Assembly (NCBI GenBank): GCA_964468645.1
Contig: CAYXUU010000003.1
Coordinates: 124,001 to 188,000, forward strand
Direction: 5' to 3'
Origin: JAIOZK01 sp964468645
GTDB taxonomy: Bacteria > Bacteroidota > Bacteroidia > Bacteroidales > JAIOZK01
Length of the DNA stretch: 64,000 bases
Positions 35,801 through 43,863 of this stretch are shown piece after piece (positions within the stretch are counted from its first letter, which is position 1; the number at the start of each line of letters is the position of its first letter). The notes beneath the pieces were generated by a model. The model searched no databases, was not told the DNA's origin, and was given only the letters and a program-made list of their open reading frames with translations. A program made the translations under genes and the position numbers.

Positions 35801-37959
35801 GTGGGCTGGTCAGTTACTGGAAATTCAATGAAGATACAGGCAACATCGCCTACGACTTTGTTGGAAACAACGATGGTACACTTTACAATATTTCCGGTGA
35901 TGACAGAATCATATCTACAACCCCTGTTCCTTATTATACCGTTGGTAACGGTAACTGGGAGGGCGACAGTGTCTGGGCCACAGGCCAGAATGCACCTGAA
36001 CATGCATGGACCCGTGTTAACATCAGCGATTCGGTTGAAATCAATTCAAACTTTGAATTAATTGAATTAACATTGGATCAACTTTCCCGTTTAGTAATTA
36101 ATTCAGGATACCAGTTAACCGTAACCGGTGGCGGAAACGGAAATGGAAACGATACAACAAATCCCAACAATCCTCCCAATCCACCGGGTTCTCCTGTCCC
36201 GGCTGATCATGCAACAAAACAGTCAACACAGCTTGGACTGAAATGGTCATGCTCCGACCCCGATGGGGATCCCCTTACTTATGATGTATATCTGGATACG
36301 GGCAATCCTCCAACCAGTCTGGTTTCCGATGACCAGGCCGATACATCCTATGCAGCCTCATTGGCAAATGGCACAACATATTACTGGAAGATTGTGGCAT
36401 TTGATGACCAGGATAGCAGCACCGCAGGGCCTGTCTGGGATTTCACAACCAACCAGTTGCCGGATGCACCAAACTCACCGGTACCGGGAGATGGTGAAAC
36501 AGGGCAATCTGCTTCACTAAGCTTACAATGGGCCTGTTCCGATCCTGAGGGTGATAATCTAACATACGATGTATATCTTGACACCAATGACCCCCCGGTA
36601 TCTCTTGTATCCAATAACCAGGCAGACACCTTTTATATCGCATCCTTATCAAACGGCACAACTTATTACTGGAAGATTATTGCATTTGACACCCATGGAG
36701 ACAGCACAGTTGGGCCGGGATGGGATTTTGAAACCAACCTGGCGCCTGCTGCTCCAAATTCACCGGTGCCGGGAGATGATGCAACCGGGCAATCCACTTC
36801 GTTGATTTTACAATGGGCATGCTCCGATCCTGAGGGGGATCCATTAACCTATGATGTTTACCTTGACAACAGCAATCCTCCCACGACCCTGGTTGCTGAT
36901 GACCAGGCCGACACATCTTATGCCGCATCCTGTTCATCCGGTTTAACATACTACTGGAAAGTTGTAGCCTCTGATGACCAGGGTAACAGTACGCCTGGTC
37001 CTGTATGGGATTTTACAACCAATGATGTACCAGATGCCCCGAACACACCTGATCCTGCCAATGGAGCTACAGGCCAGTCAATATCAACAACTTTACACTG
37101 GGCCTGTTCCGATCCGGATGGAGATGCCCTGACCTATACGGTTTATTTCGGAATGAGCAGTCCTCCGCCACTGGTTGCATCGGGTGTATCCGATACATTG
37201 TATGATCCGGGGACACTGGAATATGATACCACCTGTTACTGGAGAATTGTAGCCATTGATATCCACAGCGACAGTACAACAGGTCCTATATGGTCGTTTG
37301 AAACTGCAGAGGATACTTCCATTTCATGCCCAGACAGTATCTGGCATCAAACGCAATATTACGAACTGGTATTGATAGGCAACCAGTGCTGGTTCGCTGA
37401 AAACGTAAGCTACGGGAAACTGATCAACCAGAATACCGATCAAACTGATAATGGTAAAGTAGAAATGTACTGCTATAGCAATGATACAGCTTACTGTCTG
37501 ATCTATGGCGGATTGTACAGGTGGGGTGAAATGATGCAGTATTCAACCGACACAACCTCCAATGGGATTTGCCCATCAGGATGGCATATTCCAACAGATT
37601 ATGAATGGAAGATCCTGGAAGGAACGGTTGACAGTCTGTATGATACAGGAGCTGATTCGATTTGGAACGCAACTGGCTGGAGAGGATATAATGTTGGTTA
37701 CAACCTGAAATCACAGAGTGGCTGGAAGGATAATGGCAATGGCTCAGATGCTTTTGGATTTACCGCACTGCCGGGCGGTTATCAATCTGGTTGCTGTTTT
37801 TTCTATCTTACAGCGGTAGGTCATTTCTGGTCATCAACCGAATATGATATTGATGCAGCCTGGTTCCGGAAGTTTAATCATGGCATAATGAATGACTTCC
37901 GCAATCCGAATCCAAAGGGTAAGGGTTATTCAGTTCGATGCATCAAGGATCAGGAGTAG
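32857..37959 (+). CDS. Giant secreted protein: beta-repeats, LamG-like lectin domain, four fibronectin III, FISUMP
   Basis: 1700 residues. After the signal peptide (to about residue 24) come five related units of about 150 residues (residues 75-760), each with a GDITNNGxW...GPQxIxLQAGKxF motif. A LamG/concanavalin-type domain follows (about 800-1010: FNGTDAYVDCG, ISLEAWINP, WQHVAATYNGSGDVKVYING, DEVRYW). Four fibronectin III-type repeats of about 95 residues occupy 1110-1490, each with WxCSDP(D/E)GDxLTYxVY and TYYWKI. A terminal FISUMP domain (1495-1700) ends YSVRCIKDQE. There is no T9SS sorting domain; if FISUMP does not anchor it, the protein is released or held by partners. It lies 15 bp after the membrane-protein gene. 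Confidence 0.85.
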   Translation: MKKQIHVCLSLSVFVIYTAFTSHAQITSYPEGGRWDSNTTWIGGIVPGASDNVVIDGNVTLWNNEECLDITINSGDTLDNYGSGDAFWIHGNIVNNGAILYGQSLYSKGDITNNGVWDVYFTKLDGDGPQEISLQSGKVFESWFINYNNTDTIIAMSDLHFNGYFDVHNHVLVLNNYDIEFSGSDAWFGYGTVLSPGQILGTVSFYLSTTFEGNLTVTDTMQGRYGSNNTVVVNGSLINNGVIRDYGKLYVRVTGDITNNGIWNNYQTTFDGTGPQQITLQAGKQFESDFYNSNNDDTVTASSNLHFTGFFDLVNNTFDLNGYNIRFTGSDTYFGKGTIISPGEFLGTVNINLETHIEGNLVVTDTMQNRNYSASHRLYVNGNLTNNGVIQENPTGSLFVYITGDLDNHGSWDIQRTEMNGTNPQIISQDAGKSFDGFFKLDNGTDTVKATSDLCFSEELRLNSVLNMNHYNITFSGTDCVFSGGNALLNPNEIHGAFNIYGTTYIVGNPVVMDTLRNDNWPAYLYIDGDITNNGIIQNGDSYNLILYIEGDVTNNGKWENYQTYLDGTGPQNISLQAGKSFDSYFHIQNTTDTVKALTNLVFTDIFNLNNNILNLNHHNIRFTDPDTWLGRGTVISPDEFQGTVNLSGGDFYIIGNLTITDTLQKSSAIASDADVHLSGSLVNNGIIRDGTTYDVILYIEGDMANNGSWNNELTWFNGAEDQHIALTSGKLNTGEVRFEANNGSSPYQWYYNSAILDSPYFSGENSDELSWEGPLTDNWYGTYYCQTTARDSRNIMVSGGAFSFYFNGTDAYVDCGHDASLYLTTNISLEAWINPTGWGEVADIGYGRILDKQRFKLFLNDDAGTYNSQSLVISIHSGGSSYQLNTPASSISLDYWQHVAATYNGSGDVKVYINGIEQVLTGTPPPGNIDDHSLNDLLIGENASQTRAFDGDIDEVRYWSIVLDSTSIRENMYRELSGSDSGLVSYWKFNEDTGNIAYDFVGNNDGTLYNISGDDRIISTTPVPYYTVGNGNWEGDSVWATGQNAPEHAWTRVNISDSVEINSNFELIELTLDQLSRLVINSGYQLTVTGGGNGNGNDTTNPNNPPNPPGSPVPADHATKQSTQLGLKWSCSDPDGDPLTYDVYLDTGNPPTSLVSDDQADTSYAASLANGTTYYWKIVAFDDQDSSTAGPVWDFTTNQLPDAPNSPVPGDGETGQSASLSLQWACSDPEGDNLTYDVYLDTNDPPVSLVSNNQADTFYIASLSNGTTYYWKIIAFDTHGDSTVGPGWDFETNLAPAAPNSPVPGDDATGQSTSLILQWACSDPEGDPLTYDVYLDNSNPPTTLVADDQADTSYAASCSSGLTYYWKVVASDDQGNSTPGPVWDFTTNDVPDAPNTPDPANGATGQSISTTLHWACSDPDGDALTYTVYFGMSSPPPLVASGVSDTLYDPGTLEYDTTCYWRIVAIDIHSDSTTGPIWSFETAEDTSISCPDSIWHQTQYYELVLIGNQCWFAENVSYGKLINQNTDQTDNGKVEMYCYSNDTAYCLIYGGLYRWGEMMQYSTDTTSNGICPSGWHIPTDYEWKILEGTVDSLYDTGADSIWNATGWRGYNVGYNLKSQSGWKDNGNGSDAFGFTALPGGYQSGCCFFYLTAVGHFWSSTEYDIDAAWFRKFNHGIMNDFRNPNPKGKGYSVRCIKDQE

Positions 37960-37986
37960 GCAAAACTGCGACGTTGTATTAAAAAA

Positions 37987-38186
37987 TTGGAACGCAGATA
38001 ACACGGATCTCCGCACGCGGATTGTCGCGGATGGTGATTAAAAATCATGTAATGTTGAGCAAAGCCGAAGCATCTTCATATTAACCATCAATCCAATCTG
38101 AAATTAGCATTCGTTATCCGATATTCGATATTTAAAATAAATTCGTGGAAATCCGCGTTGCTTGCATCCGCGTTATCCGTGTTCCA
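37987..38186. repeat. Dispersed inverted-repeat element, full copy with long middle
   Basis: Left end TGGAACGCAGATAACACGG, right end GCGTTATCCGTGTTCCA. The middle contains a GTTGAGCAAAGCCGAAGC word related to 30666-30687 and an ATTCGTGG..GTTGCTTGCATCC segment shared with 16720-16848. The element begins 28 bases after the stop codon of the giant protein and fills most of the gap to the peptidase gene. Confidence 0.75.
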
Positions 38187-38248
38187 TAAAACCAGGTCCT
38201 CATTCATTGTAACCATATTTTTACTATATTAGCACAAATCCTATTTTG

Positions 38249-39286
38249 ATGAGATCAATCGTATTTTTTATATGTTCTCTATATAGTCTCCTCTCATTCA
38301 GCCAGGTAGATCCCCTTATCAACAACGACTGGCAGAACTATCAATGGCCCTACAATGCTTACTTCCCCCTTAATGAGCATGGAATCAACGGCCATGTCGG
38401 CAATGCTTGTGGCCCAACTGCCATGGCCCGGGTTATTCAGTATCACCAATTTCCGTTAAACGGAACAGGCACCATCGATTATGTTGATGACAGCAGCATA
38501 CGCTGGATGTGCACCTTCGACACTCTGAACCTGATTTATGAAGACATGCCCTATGAGCTCGGCGAAGATGATCCCCAGGCAGTCTATCATGAAACTGCAA
38601 AACTGATGTTTGGATGTGGAGTGCTTGGTACTAAGTTCAGGGTCGGTAATTTTGAAGGAATTTACAGAATGAAAAATGCCCTGGTAGATCATATGCATTA
38701 TGACACCACTGCCCGTATCATCAATCGCTGGGAAAACACAAGGGAAGAATGGATCGATTTTTTCAAAACCGAGCTGGATAACGGAAGGCCTGTTATCATA
38801 GCAGGCCGCTCCCCCAACAGCCCGCCACCCTGGGAGCCCGGTGGCTGGGATGGACACTATTTTGTTTGTGATGGCTATAATGCTAAAGGTGAATTCTATA
38901 TGAATTATTCCAGTTCAGGTATAATGGGATATTTTGATATTGATTACATGCACTACTACCAGTCGTACCACAGGGCATTGATTGGCCTGAAGCCAGCCAA
39001 ACTTGGAATTGATGATCTTTCAGATAGTGACAATTTTGTTGTAAAGCTGATCCAATATCCTGGTATATGTGGATGTAAGATACTGGTTAATGCACCTGAA
39101 AATTCAAACTGTACTATACAGCTCCTTGACATCAATGGAAGATACCTGGAAAACTTGTTAAGCAGCAAACTTCAACCAGGACGTAATGAAATACCTGTTG
39201 CCAATAAGTCACTAAGTAAAGGCGTTTATTTGCTTCATGTTTTGATCGGTTCACAAAACTATTTCAGAAAACTCATTGTTTCGTAA
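38249..39286 (+). CDS. C10-family cysteine peptidase (streptopain-like) with T9SS sorting domain
   Basis: 345 residues from ATG 38249; the TTG just before it is not needed. The signal peptide ends LLSFSQ. The catalytic domain (25-250) has the nucleophile in NACGPTAMARVIQYHQFP and the active-site His in GGWDGHYFVCDGYN, matching the C10 plan. The remaining 90 residues are a type A T9SS sorting domain (LIQYPGIC, CTIQLLDINGR, GVYLLHVLI). There is no inhibitory propeptide of the streptopain type between signal and catalytic part, so activity may be controlled by secretion or cleavage of the sorting domain. A TPR-AraC gene copy follows 24 bp later, but it is broken. Confidence 0.88.
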   Translation: MRSIVFFICSLYSLLSFSQVDPLINNDWQNYQWPYNAYFPLNEHGINGHVGNACGPTAMARVIQYHQFPLNGTGTIDYVDDSSIRWMCTFDTLNLIYEDMPYELGEDDPQAVYHETAKLMFGCGVLGTKFRVGNFEGIYRMKNALVDHMHYDTTARIINRWENTREEWIDFFKTELDNGRPVIIAGRSPNSPPPWEPGGWDGHYFVCDGYNAKGEFYMNYSSSGIMGYFDIDYMHYYQSYHRALIGLKPAKLGIDDLSDSDNFVVKLIQYPGICGCKILVNAPENSNCTIQLLDINGRYLENLLSSKLQPGRNEIPVANKSLSKGVYLLHVLIGSQNYFRKLIVS

Positions 39287-39310
39287 AATGCCTTTTCAGG
39301 AGATTGTTCC

Positions 39311-40603
39311 ATGGAAATACAAAGCAGGATAAGAATTTTTATTTCACTTTGTTTGTTTGTAGTTATTTCATTGTTCCCTAACCGGGATACTTACTGCCAG
39401 GAATAGTTTAATTACAATGAGTTTCTTGAATCTATCATTGAAATACCCAACGATTCCCTGGGATCTTTCCTTTATCATACAAGTATGAGGATGGCATCAT
39501 CCGATTCCCTGAATGCCCCAGGTGAGCTGCTGAAACATTGCAGACAGATTGTTGAGGAACTGCGGGATAGTTTATTGCTTGCGAAATGCCTTATTTTAAC
39601 CGGTGAAGTATCAAATGATCTCTTTGAATATCGCAATTCTTTTGAAGCTTATACTCAGGTCCTCAATACATCCCTGGCTTTAAAAGATACCACCCTCTTG
39701 CTTGATGCCCTCGATGGGTTGATTGATTCATCATTAAGTGCAGCCAAAAAATCGGAATACCCGGAAGTATACTGCCATGCCCTTACTAACTTCGCAATAA
39801 CCTTGTTTGGAAAGGATAAGGAGCGTGCATTCCAATATATCAGAATAGCAATAGAATCAGCACGGAAACTGACATCCCCATCCAGGGCGCTGGTTTACGC
39901 ACTCACAAAAGGAAGCATCATTTATATACAGGATGATAGAGGGGATTCTGCAATATTGAATTTATACAAGACCACTGATGAGGTTGACAGTATATACAAG
40001 TATCAACAGAAATATATGGGGATTTTCAGATAAAAGCATGACAGGGATATGAACCTTCAAATTGCCCGTCTTTCTGCTTAATACCAGATAGAACAAAAAA
40101 CAGAGGCCATCGATAACCTGACCATCATCAATAATCAACGGAAAGTCATAATCAGAAATCAACGCAGATTTATCATTGTACTGGTTGTCGCCATTCTTAT
40201 TACAGCTTTTCTTTTCACATTGCTTTATTATCAATTCAGAAAGGTAAAACGTGCCCACAATAAATTATCCCTTAATGCACTTGAAATAAACAGGGAAATC
40301 AATGAATTAAAAAAGAAAAGAAATCAACAACTGCAAGTTGTTCATGATGAATTAAAAAACAATACTTCCTATATCTCTGCATTGATTAACCAGGATTACC
40401 AGTGCAAATTTAACCAGTTCGTCAATAAATACAGAATTCAAAAAGCATGTGAATTGTTAAGCAGCTGGGAGATGGATAAGTACTCCATTGAAGGTATTGC
40501 AGAGCTTTCAGATTTTAAATCCAAGTCGGTATTCAACCAGACGTTTAAAGAGGCTACGGGAGTTAATCCATCCACCTTCCGGAAAGCCACTGTTACTCAA
40601 TAA
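39311..40603 (+). pseudogene. Broken copy of the TPR-AraC regulator gene
   Basis: One frame runs from ATG 39311 to the stop at 40601 and aligns end to end with the intact gene at 26929. It contains nonsense codons at 39404-39406 (TAG), 40031-40033 (TAA) and 40079-40081 (TAA). It also has several deletions that all keep the frame: about 65 codons at 39713, about 75 codons near 39955, 3 codons near 40294, and about 30 codons near 40360 between short TTAAAAA repeats. The deleted parts include TPR units and the first helix of the AraC domain. Two tracts, 40103-40294 and 40360-40443, are identical to the intact copy although flanking parts have drifted to roughly 80%. Confidence 0.88.
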
Positions 40604-40606
40604 TAT

Positions 40607-40763
40607 TAGAACGCGGATGACGCGGATCAATAAAATTTCCCTGATGACCGGGATTTCATTAATACGCTATCATTTAGATGCATCATGTTGTTTTACAAAC
40701 AAAACAATCGATGAATAACATCTATTTTTATCCGCGCTCGAAGATCCGCGTCATCCGCGTTCC
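40607..40763. repeat. Dispersed inverted-repeat element, full copy
   Basis: Left end TAGAACGCGGATGACGCGG, right end CGTCATCCGCGTTCC, the most symmetrical copy. The TAG is in frame after the TPR-AraC pseudogene stop (TAA TAT TAG), the same arrangement as after the intact copy at 28699. Confidence 0.85.
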
Positions 40764-40774
40764 AATTTAAAATG

Positions 40775-41170
40775 CTAATATTTAAAGTGTTTCTTCCGAT
40801 TGTTCTCGAATACCTTTCTCTTGAACTCAGGTTTCTTTCCAAAATTCAGCAACAAACCAACTTCAATATTTGTTGCCTTTAAATAATTTACAAGTTGCCA
40901 TTCATGTGCAATACCCAGGAATTCTGTCGCTTTCAATTCCAGGATAACACAATCATTTATAATCAGATCAGCATAATATTCCCCTACAATATCACCCATA
41001 TAAAATACATTGATCTTTTTGTTAGAGAAAACATTTAGTCCAATAAACTGAAGTTCTTTATGCATCGAATTATGATATACCTTTTCAAGAAAACCATAAC
41101 CCAATTCATTGTAAACTTTATAGAAACAAGATATTATTTCTTCTGTTAAATGATAATGTTTTAGCTTCAT
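40775..41170 (-). CDS. GxxExxY protein (PD-(D/E)xK-like)
   Basis: 131 residues, the usual size. The name-giving motif is present as GYGFLEKVY (24-32). The nuclease-like core is YYADLIINDCVILELKA, with Asp, Glu and Lys in the PD-(D/E)xK arrangement. LLLNFGK closes the domain. Members are common in Bacteroidota genomes and often sit near repeats; their biological role is unsettled. Here the gene lies exactly between two inverted-repeat elements (40607-40763 and 41221-41311), with its stop 11 bp from the first. Confidence 0.9.
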   Translation of the reverse strand: MKLKHYHLTEEIISCFYKVYNELGYGFLEKVYHNSMHKELQFIGLNVFSNKKINVFYMGDIVGEYYADLIINDCVILELKATEFLGIAHEWQLVNYLKATNIEVGLLLNFGKKPEFKRKVFENNRKKHFKY

Positions 41171-41220
41171 ACCATTAATACTTTTTAATATGAATTTGTT
41201 CCCCTATTTTTGAAATATAT

Positions 41221-41311
41221 TTGAACACGGATGACACTGATCTACGAGCGCGGATTATTACGGATTAATTAAAAAAATCCGCGATGCTTGCATCCGCGTC
41301 ATCCGCGTTCC
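41221..41311. repeat. Dispersed inverted-repeat element, short full copy
   Basis: Left end TTGAACACGGATGACACTG, right end GCGTCATCCGCGTTCC. The middle is very short, and the right half has the shared GATGCTTGCATCCGCG word. It ends 16 bases before the glycosylase start, so it forms that gene's upstream region. Confidence 0.8.
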
Positions 41312-41327
41312 TTAAAAAATGTTAACT

Positions 41328-41891
41328 ATGGAAACCTATCGATGTGAATGGGCCGGCAACGATCCCCTCTACAATGAATACCATGACAAGGAATGGGGAG
41401 TACCGGTATATGATGATGAAAAATTATTTGAATTCCTTATCCTTGAAACCTTCCAGGCAGGATTAAGCTGGATAACCATCTTAAGGAAACGGGAAAACTT
41501 CAGGAAAGCATTTGATAATTTCGACTACCGGAAAATCGCAAAATACGATCAGCAAAAGATAGATGAACTATTGCAAGATGCTGGCATCATCCGAAACAAG
41601 CTGAAGATCAATGCCACCATTTCCAATGCCATCGCTTTCATGAAAGTACAGGAAGAGTTCGGCAACTTCAGCAAATACATCTGGGATTTTGTTAATGGCA
41701 AACCAATTCAAAACAAGTTTGAAAAAATGCATGATATTCCTGCAAAAACGGAACTATCAGATACCATAAGCAAAGACCTGAAAAAACGAGGGTTCAAATT
41801 TGTCGGCTCTACCGTTGTTTATGCTCATATGCAGGCAACAGGAATGGTAAATGATCATGTGGTGGGATGTTTTCGGTTTGGCCAGGTTTAA
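41328..41891 (+). CDS. tag: DNA-3-methyladenine glycosylase I
   Basis: 187 residues from ATG 41328, giving METYRCEW as in relatives; an ATG at 41319 would add three residues. The zinc ligands of Tag are seen: Cys in YRCEW, His in EYHDKEWG, and His and Cys in NDHVVGCFR. The base-binding segment is FQAGLSWITILRKRENFR, and the helix-hairpin-helix region is DELLQDAGIIRNKLKI. It removes 3-methyladenine from DNA in base-excision repair. The start lies just beyond an inverted-repeat element, so the native promoter may lie inside that element. Confidence 0.95.
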   Translation: METYRCEWAGNDPLYNEYHDKEWGVPVYDDEKLFEFLILETFQAGLSWITILRKRENFRKAFDNFDYRKIAKYDQQKIDELLQDAGIIRNKLKINATISNAIAFMKVQEEFGNFSKYIWDFVNGKPIQNKFEKMHDIPAKTELSDTISKDLKKRGFKFVGSTVVYAHMQATGMVNDHVVGCFRFGQV

Positions 41892-41984
41892 AGGTAAAAA
41901 AGTGAAGACCAAATAGATTTGATGCGTTAGAACCTTACCATTCTTTTCAATACAACAAAAAAAGCAATAACAGCAATTTATATT

Positions 41985-42011
41985 AATTTGCAAATCTGCT
42001 ATTTGCAAATT
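41985..42011. promoter_or_regulatory. Perfect 11-bp dyad upstream of the M28 peptidase
   Basis: AATTTGCAAAT (41985-41995) and ATTTGCAAATT (42001-42011) form a perfect inverted repeat with a 5-base spacer. The size and symmetry fit the operator of a dimeric regulator. There is no U-tract, so it is not a clear terminator. The rest of the 304-bp gap 41892-42195 shows no gene. Confidence 0.45.
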
Positions 42012-42195
42012 TGTGAACTCACCGTTCTATCTGGTATTGATCAAGCTGTCCGCATCCGTACAAAAGAATCCTGATTATTGAACATAAACCTTACACATTC
42101 GTTACCCGGAAGTCACATTTCTCTTATAATCAAAAAGATACAATATTGGTATGCCATTTGAGCCTGAATAGTATCAATTCATAAATAAAGAAACT

Positions 42196-43788
42196 ATGAA
42201 AACAACAAAACAAATTTTAAAATGCACAGGCATCTTATTATTAATTATCACCCTGTTGCCTCTCTTCTCTTTTGCCGGTAGTGATAAAGAAAAAGAAAGC
42301 GATTTCCGTATTGCGGAGTTAAAGAGTCACATTTACTTTCTTGCCTCTGATTTCCTTAATGGCCGTGTTACCGGAACAGAAGGATTTGATATTGCAGCCT
42401 ACTATGTTCAATCCCAATTTAAAGCTGCAGGATTACTGCCTTTTATTAAGAATTCCGACGGACAGGAGGCTTTTTTACAAACCGTATCAATGACAGCAAA
42501 ATACTATTATGCCGGTAATCCTATCATTGTGAAATCAAAAAAGAATACCCGGGAGTTTCAACACATTACTGATTATAAAATTTTCAATTCAAGCAGAGGG
42601 TATATCGACAACAAGGATTTTGATGTCGTCTTTATTGGATATGGTATTGAAGAAGAAGGATGGAATGATTACAAAGGAATTGATGTTGAAGATAAAGTAG
42701 TATTACTCCTGACAGGTGTACCTATGAACGGGGACAAGCCAGCATTAAGCGAGGAGAAGCATGAGTTTTATTCCGGGGGTGCGGGAAGAAGCCAGATATT
42801 CACCAATCTGGCAGGTAAAAATCCCGAAGCGATTATGATCATAGAAACCGAACGGATCAGGGCTATGTACGACCAGGTTCCAAGCAGGGATAGCCAGTTT
42901 ACCATTGAATACGAAGGAAGTGATTTTTTCGGGGAAATGCAGAAAATGATGCGGTTTATGGTGGTAAAACAGCATGTTGCTGAAGCCTTGCTTGAAGGTA
43001 AGCATATCGACCTGGATAAAATCAGAGCCGGAGATCTTAAAAAATATAAAACATTTGAGATTCCGAAAGTCAAAATACAGATGGACATTGACCTGGAAAG
43101 GGAGGAGATAATTGCATCCAATGTTGTGGGATTTCTGGAAGGTTCAGACCCTGAGTTAAAGGATGAATATATTGTCATCGGGGCACATCTTGACCATGTA
43201 CCTAATCCCGGAAATGGAATTCATAATGGTGCTGATGATAATGCAAGTGGTATAGCAGCAGTGATAGAGATCGCTGAAGCACTGGCGGAAAATCCTCCAA
43301 AAAGATCGGTTGTATTTGCAGCCTTTACTGGTGAAGAATACGGCCTGTATGGTTCAAAAGAACTTGTTAATAATTTTCCTGTACCTATTGAACAGGTGAC
43401 TGCATACGTTAATTTCGATTGTATTGGAAGAAGTGGACAGGAGTTTGAAGACAGGTTTGGAATTTATGTCCTTGATACAGAAGTTAAATGTGAGGAATTC
43501 AGGGAATTCATTAAAAACATTAATGCAACGAATGAACAGTTGCCGTTAACATATGAAAAAGAAAACAGGTGGGGAAGTAGTGATCATGCCAGTTTTATGG
43601 AGAAAGATATTCCGGTGGTAAATTTCTTTAATGGCGGACATGAAGACCTACATCAACCAACTGATGACGCTGATAAAATCGATTATGAATATCTTCAAAA
43701 ATACTGTGAACTGGGTAAGAATATTGTCATAGAACTTGGTAACATTGACGGGTATTTGTGTGTGACAGAAAAGGCATCAAATAAATAA
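42196..43788 (+). CDS. M28-family metallopeptidase, exported
   Basis: 530 residues. The signal peptide ends LFSFAG. A PA-like insert lies at about 105-290. The catalytic domain (about 300-520) carries the two-zinc ligands of the family: His in VIGAHLDHV, Asp in NGADDNASG, the Glu pair in FTGEEYGLYGS, Asp in YVNFDCIGR and the final His in GGHEDLHQPTDD. The set is complete, so it should be an active aminopeptidase-type enzyme in the periplasm. The specificity is not readable. No sorting domain is present. A terminator follows at 43864-43915. Confidence 0.92.
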   Translation: MKTTKQILKCTGILLLIITLLPLFSFAGSDKEKESDFRIAELKSHIYFLASDFLNGRVTGTEGFDIAAYYVQSQFKAAGLLPFIKNSDGQEAFLQTVSMTAKYYYAGNPIIVKSKKNTREFQHITDYKIFNSSRGYIDNKDFDVVFIGYGIEEEGWNDYKGIDVEDKVVLLLTGVPMNGDKPALSEEKHEFYSGGAGRSQIFTNLAGKNPEAIMIIETERIRAMYDQVPSRDSQFTIEYEGSDFFGEMQKMMRFMVVKQHVAEALLEGKHIDLDKIRAGDLKKYKTFEIPKVKIQMDIDLEREEIIASNVVGFLEGSDPELKDEYIVIGAHLDHVPNPGNGIHNGADDNASGIAAVIEIAEALAENPPKRSVVFAAFTGEEYGLYGSKELVNNFPVPIEQVTAYVNFDCIGRSGQEFEDRFGIYVLDTEVKCEEFREFIKNINATNEQLPLTYEKENRWGSSDHASFMEKDIPVVNFFNGGHEDLHQPTDDADKIDYEYLQKYCELGKNIVIELGNIDGYLCVTEKASNK

Positions 43789-43863
43789 TTTTAATATGAT
43801 GCCGGAGCGTGAAGAAAAATCCTGTTGAAATTATTTATTTTTACAGGATCTATTAGAATCCTT

